From assembly GCF_001414055.1 (NCBI RefSeq), contig NZ_CP013002.1, positions 1,364,001 through 1,428,000 of the forward strand: 64,000 nt of DNA, in the 5' to 3' direction. The number at the start of each line of letters is the position of its first letter. Positions within the stretch are counted from its first letter, which is position 1. The notes under the pieces are model-generated. The model was not told the DNA's origin. It saw only the letters and a list, made by a program, of their open reading frames with translations, and ran no database searches. This document shows, in pieces, positions 21,501 to 28,824 of the stretch. The position numbers were made by a program, and so were the translations under genes. The DNA is from Caulobacter henricii. Lineage in GTDB: Bacteria; Pseudomonadota; Alphaproteobacteria; Caulobacterales; Caulobacteraceae.

Positions 21501-24019
21501 GTTCCGGCGTTACCCGCTGCGTCCGCGACCCCGGTGTTGTTCAGCGTGATGAGGTTCGTCGCGTCGGTGATCGCGGCGGTGGGGGTCAGGGTTGCCGTCC
21601 AGGTGATACCGCCATCGGAGGAGGCCACGTTGGTGAGTGTGCCGTTGTCTATGGTCAGGTCGGCGTTGGTGAACCCGGTCACAGCCTCGGAGAAGGTGAT
21701 GGTCACGCCCGAGGTCTCGCCGACGCTCAGCGCGGTGTCCGCCACGGCGATGGTGGCGGTCGGTCTGGTGGTGTCCGGCGGCGTGATGTCGATATTGACC
21801 GTGCCCAGCGTCACGGCCCCCGAGCCGTCATTGGCGGTGACGGTCAAGGTCGCGGCATTGTTGCCGCTCACGTTCGAGGGGCCAGTGTATTGGATGTTCG
21901 AGGCGGTGTTCAGATAGGCATCGATGTCGGAGGCTGTGCCCGACAGCGTCAGGGCCGCCGTCCCGGAGTTGGTGATGGAGACGCTGCCACCCGTGGTGGC
22001 CGCGATGGTTCCGGCTGAAGCCGTCAGGACGACGGTGATGGTCCCGCTCGTGTCGGGATCGCTCAGAGTGACCGCTGACAGGTTCAGGTTGGAGGCTACG
22101 TTTTGATCCACCGTCACATCGGTCGGCAGACCCGTCGCCGCAGGCGCGTCAGCTACGGCGGTGATGGCAATGTTGAGGGTGGAGGTGACGGTCGTTGAAC
22201 TGTCATTGGCGCTGATCGTCAGAACGGTCGACGCAGGCGGGGCGTCCGTGTTCGCATTGAACGCGATTGTGGAGCTGGAATCGGAGTTCAACAGGGCGCT
22301 CACCTGCGCGGCTGTACCCGTAATCGTCAGAGTGCTTGTGCCGGTGCCGGCGACCGAAGCGCCACTTGTCCCGGCTGTGGCGGAGAGCACGCCATAGGTC
22401 GTTGACAGGGTTACGGTCTGGATGTCGGCGGCGTCCGCATCGGCGATGTCGATGCCGCTGTTCTTGAGGCTCAGAGGCACCTGTTCGACAGCCGCCAGGA
22501 CTGGGCTAAACACTTGAGCCTTAATTGCAAGGTAGCTCGTATCGCCGACCGCCCCGCCGACGCTTCTGCTATCGTCCTGCCAGGTGATCACAAACCCGCC
22601 GTTCGACAGGGCGGTAATCTGGGGGGAAGTTTGGTAACTCGAGGTGGCGGTGTTGACGAGAATCTCGCTCCCGACTGCCGTCCCGTTTGCAGCGAATACT
22701 TGTGCCTTGACTGCACTGTCGCTCGTATCGCCCTCCGCACCGCCGACACCTGCGCTAGAGTCTCTCCAAGTGATAACAAAACCGCCGTTCGGTAGGGCGG
22801 TGACATTCTGTTCAAACTGATCGCTTGCTGTGGCGGTGTTGACACGCAACTCGCTGCCGACTGCTGTCCCGTTTGCAGCGAACACTTGAGCCTTGATTGC
22901 TGTGCCGCTCGTGTCGCCGCCCGCTCCGCCGACACCTGCGCTATAGTCCTTCCAAGTAACGACGAACCCACCGTTCGACAGGCCGGTGATCTGTGCCGAC
23001 TGTTGAATGCTTTGTGTCGCGGTGTTGACGAGAATCTCGCTACCGACGGCCGTTCCATTTGCGGCGAACACTTGAGCTTTGATTCCAGTGAGGCTCGTGT
23101 CGCCGGTCACGCCAGGGTATTGTCCGCTTCCGTCCGTCCAAGTGACGGCGAATCCGCCGTTCGAAAGGGCGGTGATATTCTGTTCATACTGATTAAATAC
23201 TGTGTTGGTGTTGACTAGGAGTTCGCTCCCGATAGCCGTCCCGTTCGCGGCGAACACTTGAGCTTTGACCGCAGTGCTGCTCGTATCGCCGCCCGCTCCG
23301 CCGACACCTGCGCTAGAGTCCGTCCAGGTCACGACGAACCCGCCGTTCGAAAGGGCGGTGATATCCGGTGTGACCTGACTGCCTGCTGTGGCCGTGTTTA
23401 CAAGCAGCTCGCTCCCGACTGCCGTCCCGTTTGCAGCGAACACTTGAGCTTTGATGGCAGTGTTGCTCGTATCGCCGCCTGCCCCGCCGACCCCTGCGCT
23501 AGAGTCTTTCCAGGTGATCACAAACCCGCCGTTCGACAGGGCAGTGATCTGGGGAGACTCTTGGATGTTCGTTGTGGCGGTGTTGACCCGCAACTCGCTG
23601 CCGACTGCCGTCCCGTTCGCAGCGAACACTTGAGCCTTGATTGCAGGGCCGCTCGTATCGCCGCTTGCCCCGCCGACACCTAAACTAGCGTCCGTCCAAG
23701 TAACGACGAACCCACCGTTCGAAAGAGCGGCGATTTTCGGAATAGACTGATTGTTTTGTGTGGCTGTGTTTACTAAAAACTCGCCCCCGAATGCTGAACC
23801 GTTTGACGAAAACAATTGCGCTTTGACCGAACTGCCGCTCGTATCGCCGCCCGCCCCGCCGACACCTGCGCTATTGTCCTGCCAGGTGATCACAAATCCG
23901 CCGTTCGAAAGAGTTGCGATCTGCGGATTATATTGAAAATCTTCTGTAGCGGTGTTGACGAGTATTTCGTTTCCCGTAGCGGCAAAAGCAGCGGAAATAT
24001 TTATAGTCGGTGCAGGCAT
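18509..24019 (-). CDS. giant RTX repeat protein, probable type I-secreted adhesin
   Basis: A 1836-residue protein. Residues about 15-520 hold eight roughly 62-residue repeats with the core ALSNGGFVITW and GGDTS...KAQVFAANGTAVGSE. Residues about 520-748 are two cadherin-like or VCBS-like domains. Residues about 749-1565 are eight almost identical 102-residue Ig-like repeats, each starting DTTRPTATIAVADTALSVGE. Residues about 1569-1597 are a run of prolines. Residues about 1600-1770 are RTX calcium-binding nonapeptides (GGAGADTVSGGTGNDLVQG type). The tail DRILLDPGAAY...GWIFGV is a plausible uncleaved type I signal. There is no N-terminal signal peptide. Adhesion is inferred from architecture. 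No matching ABC exporter is encoded nearby, so it must use one elsewhere. Confidence 0.85.
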   Translation of the reverse strand: MPAPTINISAAFAATGNEILVNTATEDFQYNPQIATLSNGGFVITWQDNSAGVGGAGGDTSGSSVKAQLFSSNGSAFGGEFLVNTATQNNQSIPKIAALSNGGFVVTWTDASLGVGGASGDTSGPAIKAQVFAANGTAVGSELRVNTATTNIQESPQITALSNGGFVITWKDSSAGVGGAGGDTSNTAIKAQVFAANGTAVGSELLVNTATAGSQVTPDITALSNGGFVVTWTDSSAGVGGAGGDTSSTAVKAQVFAANGTAIGSELLVNTNTVFNQYEQNITALSNGGFAVTWTDGSGQYPGVTGDTSLTGIKAQVFAANGTAVGSEILVNTATQSIQQSAQITGLSNGGFVVTWKDYSAGVGGAGGDTSGTAIKAQVFAANGTAVGSELRVNTATASDQFEQNVTALPNGGFVITWRDSSAGVGGAEGDTSDSAVKAQVFAANGTAVGSEILVNTATSSYQTSPQITALSNGGFVITWQDDSRSVGGAVGDTSYLAIKAQVFSPVLAAVEQVPLSLKNSGIDIADADAADIQTVTLSTTYGVLSATAGTSGASVAGTGTSTLTITGTAAQVSALLNSDSSSTIAFNANTDAPPASTVLTISANDSSTTVTSTLNIAITAVADAPAATGLPTDVTVDQNVASNLNLSAVTLSDPDTSGTITVVLTASAGTIAATTGGSVSITNSGTAALTLSGTASDIDAYLNTASNIQYTGPSNVSGNNAATLTVTANDGSGAVTLGTVNIDITPPDTTRPTATIAVADTALSVGETSGVTITFSEAVTGFTNADLTIDNGTLTNVASSDGGITWTATLTPTAAITDATNLITLNNTGVADAAGNAGTGTTTSGNYAIDTTRPTATIAVADTALSVGETSGVTITFSEAVTGFTNADLTIDNGTLTNVASSDGGITWTATLTPTAAITDATNLITLNNTGVADAAGNAGTGTTTSGNYAIDTTRPTATIAVADTALTVGETSGVTITFSEAVTGFTNADLTIDNGTLTNVASSDGGITWTATLTPTAAITDATNLITLNNTGVADAVGNTGTGTTNSGNYAIDTTRPTATIAVADTALSVGETSGVTITFSEAVTGFTNADLTIDNGTLTNVASSDGGITWTATLTPTAAITDATNLITLNNTGVADAAGNTGTGTTNSGNYAIDTTRPTATIAVADTALTVGETSGVTITFSEAVTGFTNADLTIDNGTLTNVASSDGGITWTATLTPTAAITDATNLITLNNTGVADAAGNAGTGTTTSGNYAIDTTRPTATIAVADTALSVGETSGVTITFSEAVTGFTNADLTIDNGTLTNVASSDGGITWTATLTPTAAITDATNLITLNNTGVADAAGNTGTGTTNSGNYAIDTTRPTATIAVADTALSVGETSGVTITFSEAVTGFTNADLTIDNGTLTNVASSDGGITWTATLTPTAAITDATNLITLNNTGVADAAGNAGTGTTTSGNYAIDTTRPTATIAVADTSLTVGETSGVTITFSEAVTGFTNADLTIDNGTLTNVASSDGGITWTATLTPTAAITDATNLITLNNTGVADAAGNAGTGTTNSGNYAIDTVAAPPPPPPPPPPPPPPPPPPPPPPPPPSAEPQPTGGNDVISISDSGGSVSAGDGDDQVTGGPSTDLIQGDAGADTLSGGAGADTVSGGTGNDLVQGNAGDDRIFGDTGDDLVRGGQGNDLAQGNFGDDLVFGDLGDDSVHGGQGNDLVHGNAGNDLVFGDLGNDTVRGGQGDDQVFGGGGNDFVSGDLGNDTLSGGAGADQFYFSRGAGRDIVTDFNPAEGDRILLDPGAAYSVALVGNDTVLTFDNGDSLVLLSFQNPTAGEGWIFGV
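19230..19313 (-). repeat. proline-codon microsatellite in the RTX gene
   Basis: On the plus strand this is an uninterrupted run of GGA/GGC triplets (about 11 GGA in a row, then GGC/GGA mixtures), encoding the proline stretch on the minus strand. Slippage would change linker length without breaking the frame. Confidence 0.85.
19326..21775 (-). repeat. eight tandem 306-bp repeats in the RTX gene
   Basis: Eight consecutive 306-bp units begin near 19338, 19644, 19950, 20256, 20562, 20868, 21174 and 21480 on the plus strand and are nearly identical. Differences are confined to a few codons (for example Ser/Thr in TALSVGE or TALTVGE, and AGNAGTG or AGNTGTG). Each unit encodes one Ig-like domain. 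The identity at synonymous sites points to recent expansion or gene conversion. Confidence 0.93.
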
Positions 24020-24071
24020 GGGGAACCTTTAGAGATTTGGCCCGAAATCTATCGATCAACCCGATCAGTGC

Positions 24072-24091
24072 AATTATGGATTTCCATAGGT
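24072..24091. promoter_or_regulatory. lux-box-like operator upstream of the RTX gene
   Basis: It contains the perfect dyad TATGGATTTCCATA (24075-24088) and continues as AGGT on the right. The dyad lies 56 bases before the RTX start and 146 bases before the LuxR start. The same 14 bases recur at 27079-27092. The two-site consensus ACCTATGGATTTCCATAGGT has the ACCT-N12-AGGT ends of LuxR-type operators. Binding by the neighbouring LuxR protein is inferred. Confidence 0.55.
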
Positions 24092-24233
24092 CAGTGTCGC
24101 CGGAGGCGCTCAATGAGCGCGAGGCTAGATCGGACTTCTGACGTTGCCGGGGCTCGGTCGCACAACCGTCAGGTTTGGAGCGTTGATATCCGAAGACGGG
24201 GCCCGTAGGTTTCACGCCTCAAGTTTTGCAGAT

Positions 24234-24998
24234 ATGGGCGGCGTGGACGGCGTGAACGGTTTCAGTGTGCAAGATCTGCTTGATGAAATGTCTAAAGCTG
24301 TCGATCTGAAGTTGCGGTTCGAGACCCTCACAAAGAGGTTGTCTGCGATTGGACTGGATACGGTGAACTACGCGGTGTTTGTTCCGCCCGAATCCGGCAT
24401 TTCCAATGCCGATGTTTACTTTCAGACGACCCTAGCCGAAGATTTTATGACGTTTTACTACGATGAGAATTTTGCCGAAAGTGATCCTCATGTCAGGAGG
24501 CTGCGCGAGGGTCATCTCTCACCTTACGCTTGGAATGAGAATGACCTGGGTCTCGCCAGTCTGAACGAGCGCGAAGTGCTCAACGCAGGCGTTGAGGCGG
24601 GTTTGAGGTCGACACTCTGTGTCCCACTGCCCGTCCCGCTGAACCCTTTCACGCCGGCTGGCGCCTTCAATCTTGGATCCACCATGTCAGCGCGGGACTT
24701 TGACCTGGTCCTGAAGGAGCATGTGCAGGAGCTACTGACAGTCGCGCACATATTTCATAACGCATCTGTCCAGCAGACCTGGTCGGCCCATAGGGGATCA
24801 GTCCCGCTGACCATTCGCGAGCGGGACTGCCTGCGCTATTTGATGGAGGGGATGCGGTATGACGCCATTGCCCACGCCATGGGATTGGCCGTTGTGACCG
24901 TAGAGGTTCACGTCAGTAACGCTCGCAGAAAACTCGGAGCGCGAACCGCGACTGAGGCGGTCGCGAAAGCGTTAGTGCGAGGCGAAATCTCGTTGTGA
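24234..24998 (+). CDS. LuxR-type transcription regulator without LuxI partner
   Basis: A 254-residue regulator. The N-terminal part (about 20-175) resembles an autoinducer-binding domain: the spacing Tyr76, Asp84-Pro85 and Trp100 (FYYDENFAESDPHV ... PYAW) resembles that of AHL-binding LuxR proteins. The usual first Trp is not at the expected place, so the ligand is uncertain. The C-terminal GerE helix-turn-helix is clear: LTIRERDCLRYLMEG ... VVTVEVHVSNARRKLGA (192-236). No luxI-like gene is in the window, so this is a LuxR solo. The start is uncertain; ATG 24234 gives a normal length, while a TTG at 24144 would add 30 residues. It is divergent from the RTX gene. Confidence 0.82.
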   Translation: MGGVDGVNGFSVQDLLDEMSKAVDLKLRFETLTKRLSAIGLDTVNYAVFVPPESGISNADVYFQTTLAEDFMTFYYDENFAESDPHVRRLREGHLSPYAWNENDLGLASLNEREVLNAGVEAGLRSTLCVPLPVPLNPFTPAGAFNLGSTMSARDFDLVLKEHVQELLTVAHIFHNASVQQTWSAHRGSVPLTIRERDCLRYLMEGMRYDAIAHAMGLAVVTVEVHVSNARRKLGARTATEAVAKALVRGEISL

Positions 24999-25256
24999 GT
25001 AAGGATGGAAATCCGTAGCCTTGACAGGCGGTGGCTTACGCTCCTCACCAATCCCAAGAGCACGAACTCGCTATAGGTTCAGCGAGTGGCGTTTGAATAT
25101 GGGCTGACCCGACTGCCACTGTGTTAGGCCCCCGATATTACCCAGCCTTATACGCCTGACCTGTTTGAGCGGATGCTTCACGTTCGGATAGCGTTGCTAT
25201 GGAAGGCTGCATGACCACTGTCTTTAAATTGGTCAAAAGCCGTCGAAGCCGCCCGC

Positions 25257-25862
25257 TCACGGCCTCTCGAACAGGTGACCCCAGCGGCGATTGATAGTCG
25301 CGGCCATCATGCGTTCAAATGCTGCATCCGCCAGATCCCAAGCATACAACAAGCGCTCTCGGTTCAGGCCTCGTGGCCTGGGCTTCCCCTTGTCAGGCCA
25401 CAGGCGTTTTTCGAGCCGGCGAGCTCTGTCACGCATCCGATCGATCTGGTCATTGGACTGCGATTGGTAGGTGAGGCGATGGGCTTGGCGAGAAGCGAAC
25501 ACGCCACCGACCGATGGCATGACCTCACACCGGCGCCCTTGCTTGGGGCAGATGAAATAGTACCGCCGGCCACCGTACCGCATGGCTTGGCTCACCAACC
25601 GGATTGTCTGTTCACGCGGGTCGCCATTGAAGTTGAAGCGGATCACCACCAGGCCGTCATCGGCGTCGATGAGATTGACCGTGAAACCCACGCTTCCAGT
25701 TTCCTCACCGGTCGAAGTCCGGGTCCAGCGCAATACGCCAGACGTGATTGCGCCAGGTCGCAGGAAGCCCTGGCGGCGCATGAAACGAAGGTCGAGGCGG
25801 ATTGCGGCATCGACTGTTCCCCGGTTTCGCGTCCGGTATCGGCCTGAACTGGATCCGCCCAT
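25257..25862 (-). CDS. conserved hypothetical protein of mobile elements
   Basis: A 201-residue basic protein beginning MGGSSSGRYRTRNRGTVDAA. I recognise the layout: an N-terminal GGSxSGR motif, an all-beta middle, the segment RYYFICPKQGRRCEVM, then FASRQAHRLTYQSQ and an Arg-rich helical tail. This belongs to a family often found on alphaproteobacterial accessory regions with no established function. The ATG at 25862 is preferred because the motif-bearing N-terminus begins there. Its neighbours are the LuxR gene (tail-to-tail) and a gene-poor stretch. Confidence 0.65.
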   Translation of the reverse strand: MGGSSSGRYRTRNRGTVDAAIRLDLRFMRRQGFLRPGAITSGVLRWTRTSTGEETGSVGFTVNLIDADDGLVVIRFNFNGDPREQTIRLVSQAMRYGGRRYYFICPKQGRRCEVMPSVGGVFASRQAHRLTYQSQSNDQIDRMRDRARRLEKRLWPDKGKPRPRGLNRERLLYAWDLADAAFERMMAATINRRWGHLFERP

Positions 25863-26014
25863 ATTTTCCGAAATCCTTTGGCTAAGGGGACATTTTATCG
25901 AAGGACGGCGGTTTCCTCCAAAAAATAGCACTGCTGATAACAGTCAAGATATCCGGGACGACGGCCCCATTCTTCATCCTCACAAGAGAGCTCTACTCAG
26001 CAGGAGCCTCTTTG

Positions 26015-26179
26015 ATGTTCAACAACCGATCCGCAGCGCCCGCTCGTGCAAGAACTCGCGTCAACGTTTTCGCTGCGGTTTTCGCATGCAACATGGCCCC
26101 CGAACTCGTTCAATCCACGTCTGGAGTGGCCAACGCCGCAAGGTCGGGCGCGCCAGCTATCAAGGTACCAAACGGCTAG
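26015..26179 (+). CDS. possible 54-residue small protein
   Basis: A short ORF starting MFNNRSAAPARARTRVNVFA and ending APAIKVPNG. An AGGAG ribosome binding site lies eight bases before the ATG, which is the main support. The product has a basic N-terminus, a short hydrophobic middle (VFAAVFACNMA) and no recognised domain. It could be a small secreted or regulatory peptide, or simply noise in a gene-poor region. Confidence 0.3.
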   Translation: MFNNRSAAPARARTRVNVFAAVFACNMAPELVQSTSGVANAARSGAPAIKVPNG

Positions 26180-26420
26180 ATTTCAGGGACAAACCGAAAT
26201 GGGCGCGTGATTGAAGATTTGTTCGTCGGTGGTTGCCTCCGCGAAGCCGCTCGCTACGGCGACCTCTGGGGCGCGCTACGGTCCCGGCTTAGCTACCCGT
26301 CGGGGGCTAACTAGACGTCGTCAGCCGACTTGACGATCAGCGCCACGCCGATAGACACCTTGAAGGTCTGCTGATGGAGCGGACGCCGAATGCCGCTTTC
26401 GACCCTGGTCGGACGCTAGA

Positions 26421-26557
26421 TGCTCCCCCTTCGCGGGAACTGTCGCAGAGCGACTGAGGGGGCAGCGCCGGCGTGAGTTGTATTGATCTCTATCTGGGTT
26501 AGCGCCGTGTTGCCTCCTCCGGCCCTCCGGGGCACCTCCCCCAGAGGGGGAGGATCG
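26421..26557. repeat. palindromic intergenic repeat, copy C (inside the element)
   Basis: It begins TGCTCCCCCTTCGCGGGAAC with a GTCGCAGAGCGAC stem, and ends GGCCCTCCGGGGCACC plus CCCCCAGAGGGGGAGGAT. This is the same order of parts as 1837-1948, so the host-type repeat has also colonised the island. Confidence 0.6.
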
Positions 26558-26647
26558 AAGGTCCGACAACCAACATTAGCGGACGTTGGCAAGTTTCGTA
26601 TGGGGCAGTCTAGACGTGACCCGACCGGCATACGGTCTGGTGCGGGT

Positions 26648-27013
26648 TCAGAGGCGGTCTAGATACCAGTCCTCGCCAATCGTCAGAACGCCTTTCTGGA
26701 TCGAGTAGGTTGCGGGACTCTTGAGGTCAGCGCCGGTCCAGATCAATTGGTTGCCGCTTACGCTCCACTTGAACGGATGCGAGAACAGCGGCACGCCGAA
26801 GACTTCGGTGACGTAGTGTCGGCCAGTGCCGTCGGCGTTGAAATCAAGACGGCCGAGGCCCGACGTCCACGTGCCTACGAGCGCGGGGTCGATGTTAGCG
26901 TCGGCCTTGGCAAGTTGGAATTGGGCCTGCGCTTGAACGGGTGCCGGCGATCCGGCGCCCAACCCTACAGCGCAGCATGCGGCACCGAGCAACGCCCATC
27001 GAATTGTTTTCAT
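26648..27013 (-). CDS. small secreted beta-rich (lipocalin-like) protein
   Basis: A 121-residue exported protein. The signal peptide MKTIRWALLGAACCAVGLGA ends near PVQAQA. The mature part is beta-rich: LVGTWTSGLGRLDFNADGTGRHY, then FKWSVSGNQLIWTG and YSIQKGVLTIGEDWYLDRL. This is the pattern of small lipocalin-like domains that sense or bind hydrophobic ligands or act as inhibitors; the function is unknown. The ATG at 27013 is chosen because AAGGA lies eight bases upstream, rather than the GTG nine codons earlier. The lux-box-like dyad sits 66 bases before this start, linking it to the LuxR/RTX pair. Confidence 0.68.
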   Translation of the reverse strand: MKTIRWALLGAACCAVGLGAGSPAPVQAQAQFQLAKADANIDPALVGTWTSGLGRLDFNADGTGRHYVTEVFGVPLFSHPFKWSVSGNQLIWTGADLKSPATYSIQKGVLTIGEDWYLDRL

Positions 27014-27075
27014 TAGCCAAATCCTTGGAGCAAGTTTCACACTGAATTTTTGATCATGGCCGCTCGCGCTTCACA

Positions 27076-27095
27076 ACCTATGGATTTCCATACTG
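27076..27095. promoter_or_regulatory. lux-box-like operator upstream of the secreted protein gene
   Basis: The dyad TATGGATTTCCATA at 27079-27092 is identical to that at 24075-24088 and is preceded by ACC. It lies 66 bases before the secreted-protein start, in the same relative orientation and nearly the same distance as the copy before the RTX gene. Confidence 0.5.
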
Positions 27096-27254
27096 CAAAA
27101 CGGCGCTCTTTGGTTTTTGGACATCGCGCGGTGTCCGCTGTCCAACCTTCCAGGAAGTTGCGAACGTGCGCTTGCGGGCGTCCATCGGCGTGGCGCTGAC
27201 TGACCAGATGTCTAGCGCTGGCCGTCCAGTGTGCTGACGTCCTCTAGCTGGCAG

Positions 27255-28016
27255 TTAAATCGGACAAGCTTGCGCCCGCGCCGCCGGTCCAAGGTTCTGG
27301 GATATACCGCAACGCTTGCCGATGACGACGCCGCCGGGTTCATCGCGCTCAATGCCCAGGCGCTCACGGGCGCTACGGTCGGCACCCTTCAAGATGTAGT
27401 CGAGCACCTCGCCCAAATTGACGCGGTAGTCTTCGCCACCAGCTAGGGCTTGTCGCAGGTTCCTGCCAATGCGACGGGTCAGCACCACTTTCGAACGCCA
27501 CCGGGCACCACAGGCCTTCAGCCAACCTCGCTGACGTCGATGGAAGTCACGGGCCAGCTCTGGGGGTAGGTGAAAAACGATGTGAACGTGGTTGCCTTTG
27601 GCTGGCCCTCCCTCCCGCGTCCAAGCCCAACCGAATTGACCACCGCGCGAGCGGATCCAGTCGCCGGCAAGCTTCAGAAAGCGCCCTGTCGCGGCCAGGT
27701 CATCGGTTACGCCCGCGCGCTCCCAATGAATGGTCTTGAAGGCGTTGAACGGCAATCCGGTCAGTTCGGCATGATTTGACGCCTCTAGCACCTTGCGTGC
27801 GTCCGACTCACTCAACGCGATGGTCCGCCGTGAGGCTGTGTTCCGTGCACCACCCCTACCCGGGAAAGGCACGAAGTCGCGGCATGGGCTGCAACTCTTA
27901 TAGATGGATGAGGCGAGATTGGCGGGATGGCCCGACTGGTCAATTTCATGGGCGGTTTCAACGGCTTCGCTTGCTGTTGAGGACGCCGCGAAATGCGCTT
28001 TCTTCGCAAGTTTCAA
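27255..28016 (-). CDS. HUH-type replication initiator/relaxase-like protein
   Basis: About 253 residues. The three HUH signatures can be read: motif 1 FKTIHWER (93-100), motif 2 GNHVHIVFHL with His143 and His145, and motif 3 EVLDYILKGAD with Tyr207 and Lys210 (YxxK). A single catalytic Tyr suggests a Y1 Rep as in rolling-circle plasmids or small phages. The fragment PCRDF before motif 1 recalls plasmid-type Rep proteins. The only start in frame is a TTG at 28016, so the N-terminus is uncertain. It probably nicks the excised circular element to start replication or mobilisation; that role is inferred. Confidence 0.65.
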   Translation of the reverse strand: MKLAKKAHFAASSTASEAVETAHEIDQSGHPANLASSIYKSCSPCRDFVPFPGRGGARNTASRRTIALSESDARKVLEASNHAELTGLPFNAFKTIHWERAGVTDDLAATGRFLKLAGDWIRSRGGQFGWAWTREGGPAKGNHVHIVFHLPPELARDFHRRQRGWLKACGARWRSKVVLTRRIGRNLRQALAGGEDYRVNLGEVLDYILKGADRSARERLGIERDEPGGVVIGKRCGISQNLGPAARAQACPI

Positions 28017-28198
28017 GTCTGGACCATCTCGGAAGGATTGGGACTGTGAACGCTACTCACCTGCGGACACGGTGCTTACGCCCGGGGGGTAGCCATGCCG
28101 ACGACGGCGCGTGCGCGCGTCAGGAAGCCCGAGAACGGCCCGGAAGCGCCAGCGGTTGCTATGCCGCAAGAACACCCCGGACCGCCCTTAGCTGTGCC

Positions 28199-28606
28199 TT
28201 AGGCGGCTTCCGCGCGCCCTTGTTTGAGTGAGGTGACGGGACAGGCAAGGCTGTAGTGCGCCACGACTGCACCGCCGGCGGTGGTTTCACTATCCGTCGC
28301 AATCGGCATGCCCAAACGCCGCAGCTTATGGATATAGGCCGATGTAAGCCGCGCGCAGCCACGGTCAGAGGCCTCGTCGGAGGTGAAGCCCGCCTTCTCC
28401 TTGGTGAGAAGCAGGGCGAGGGTTTGCGCCTCCCGACCGCCTACCAGAAGATCAGGGCCATCGACCCCGATGCGGACCCAAAGTTTAGGCTTTTCAGTCC
28501 GGCTCGCGGTGGTTACGACAGGGTGCCCGCTCTGCAAGTTGGCAACCCGAACCCCGTTTGCGATTGCCGTCGCGGCGGGGTTCATCTCGTTTTGGGGACT
28601 ACTCAT
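28199..28606 (-). CDS. winged-helix-like hypothetical protein of the element
   Basis: A 135-residue protein starting at an ATG that overlaps the excisionase-like stop (ATGA), so the two are co-translated. The C-terminal half, REAQTLALLLTKEKAGFTSD and TSAYIHKLRRLGMPIATDSE, looks like a winged helix of the type found in small mobile-element regulators. The N-terminal half contains KLWVRIGVDGPDLLVGG. I do not recognise a named family. Its position between the excisionase-like and HUH genes suggests control of excision or replication. Confidence 0.6.
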   Translation of the reverse strand: MSSPQNEMNPAATAIANGVRVANLQSGHPVVTTASRTEKPKLWVRIGVDGPDLLVGGREAQTLALLLTKEKAGFTSDEASDRGCARLTSAYIHKLRRLGMPIATDSETTAGGAVVAHYSLACPVTSLKQGRAEAA

Positions 28607-28824
28607 GCGGCCCCCGAAAGCTTCGCGAACAAGTCATCGATGGCGCTGCGATAGATCATGCGGCGACCGCCGACCTTGAAGCTTTGAAGCTCTCCCGCCT
28701 TCATGAGTTCATAAAGGCGACTGCCACTTAGGCTTGAGTAGCTAACCGCCCCTGCGACGGTGAAGGCAATCGGGTCTGTTTGGGTTCTCGTCGGTTCTGT
28801 TCGTTTCTGTCGGGTTTGGATCAT
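28603..28824 (-). CDS. AlpA/excisionase-like helix-turn-helix protein
   Basis: A 73-residue MerR-like/HTH_17 protein. The recognition region is VSYSSLSGSRLYELMKAGEL followed by the wing QSFKVGGRRMIYRSAIDDLF. This is the usual arrangement of AlpA regulators and recombination directionality factors on tRNA-integrated elements. ATG 28824 is preferred over the adjacent TTG at 28827. It lies 355 bases downstream of the integrase gene and overlaps the next gene. Confidence 0.78.
   Translation of the reverse strand: MIQTRQKRTEPTRTQTDPIAFTVAGAVSYSSLSGSRLYELMKAGELQSFKVGGRRMIYRSAIDDLFAKLSGAA

Larger units (their letters stand above)
25863..26647. other. gene-poor stretch of the element
   Basis: These 785 bases contain one plausible small ORF (26015-26179) and one dispersed intergenic repeat (26421-26557), both listed. 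The remainder shows no supported gene. Confidence 0.5.

Noticed and set aside
19326..21775. CRISPR-like array
   Set aside because: Period is 306 bp with no short repeat/unique spacer alternation, and the units are coding.
19338..21917. Eight plus-strand ORFs of about 101 residues with identical sequences
   Set aside because: They are the antisense frame of the 306-bp repeats in the RTX gene; each copy begins at the same repeat position and none has a ribosome binding site.
22514..24208. Several plus-strand ORFs of 90-156 residues opposite the N-terminal repeats
   Set aside because: Shadow frames of the repeated minus-strand gene, with repeated residues such as DGSVARIA tracking the underlying repeats.
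25582..26214. 210-residue plus-strand ORF
   Set aside because: Mostly antisense to the 25257-25862 gene, with Arg-rich shadow composition and no ribosome binding site.
28095..28199. 35-codon plus-strand ORF between the HUH and winged-helix genes
   Set aside because: No ribosome binding site and no recognisable content.
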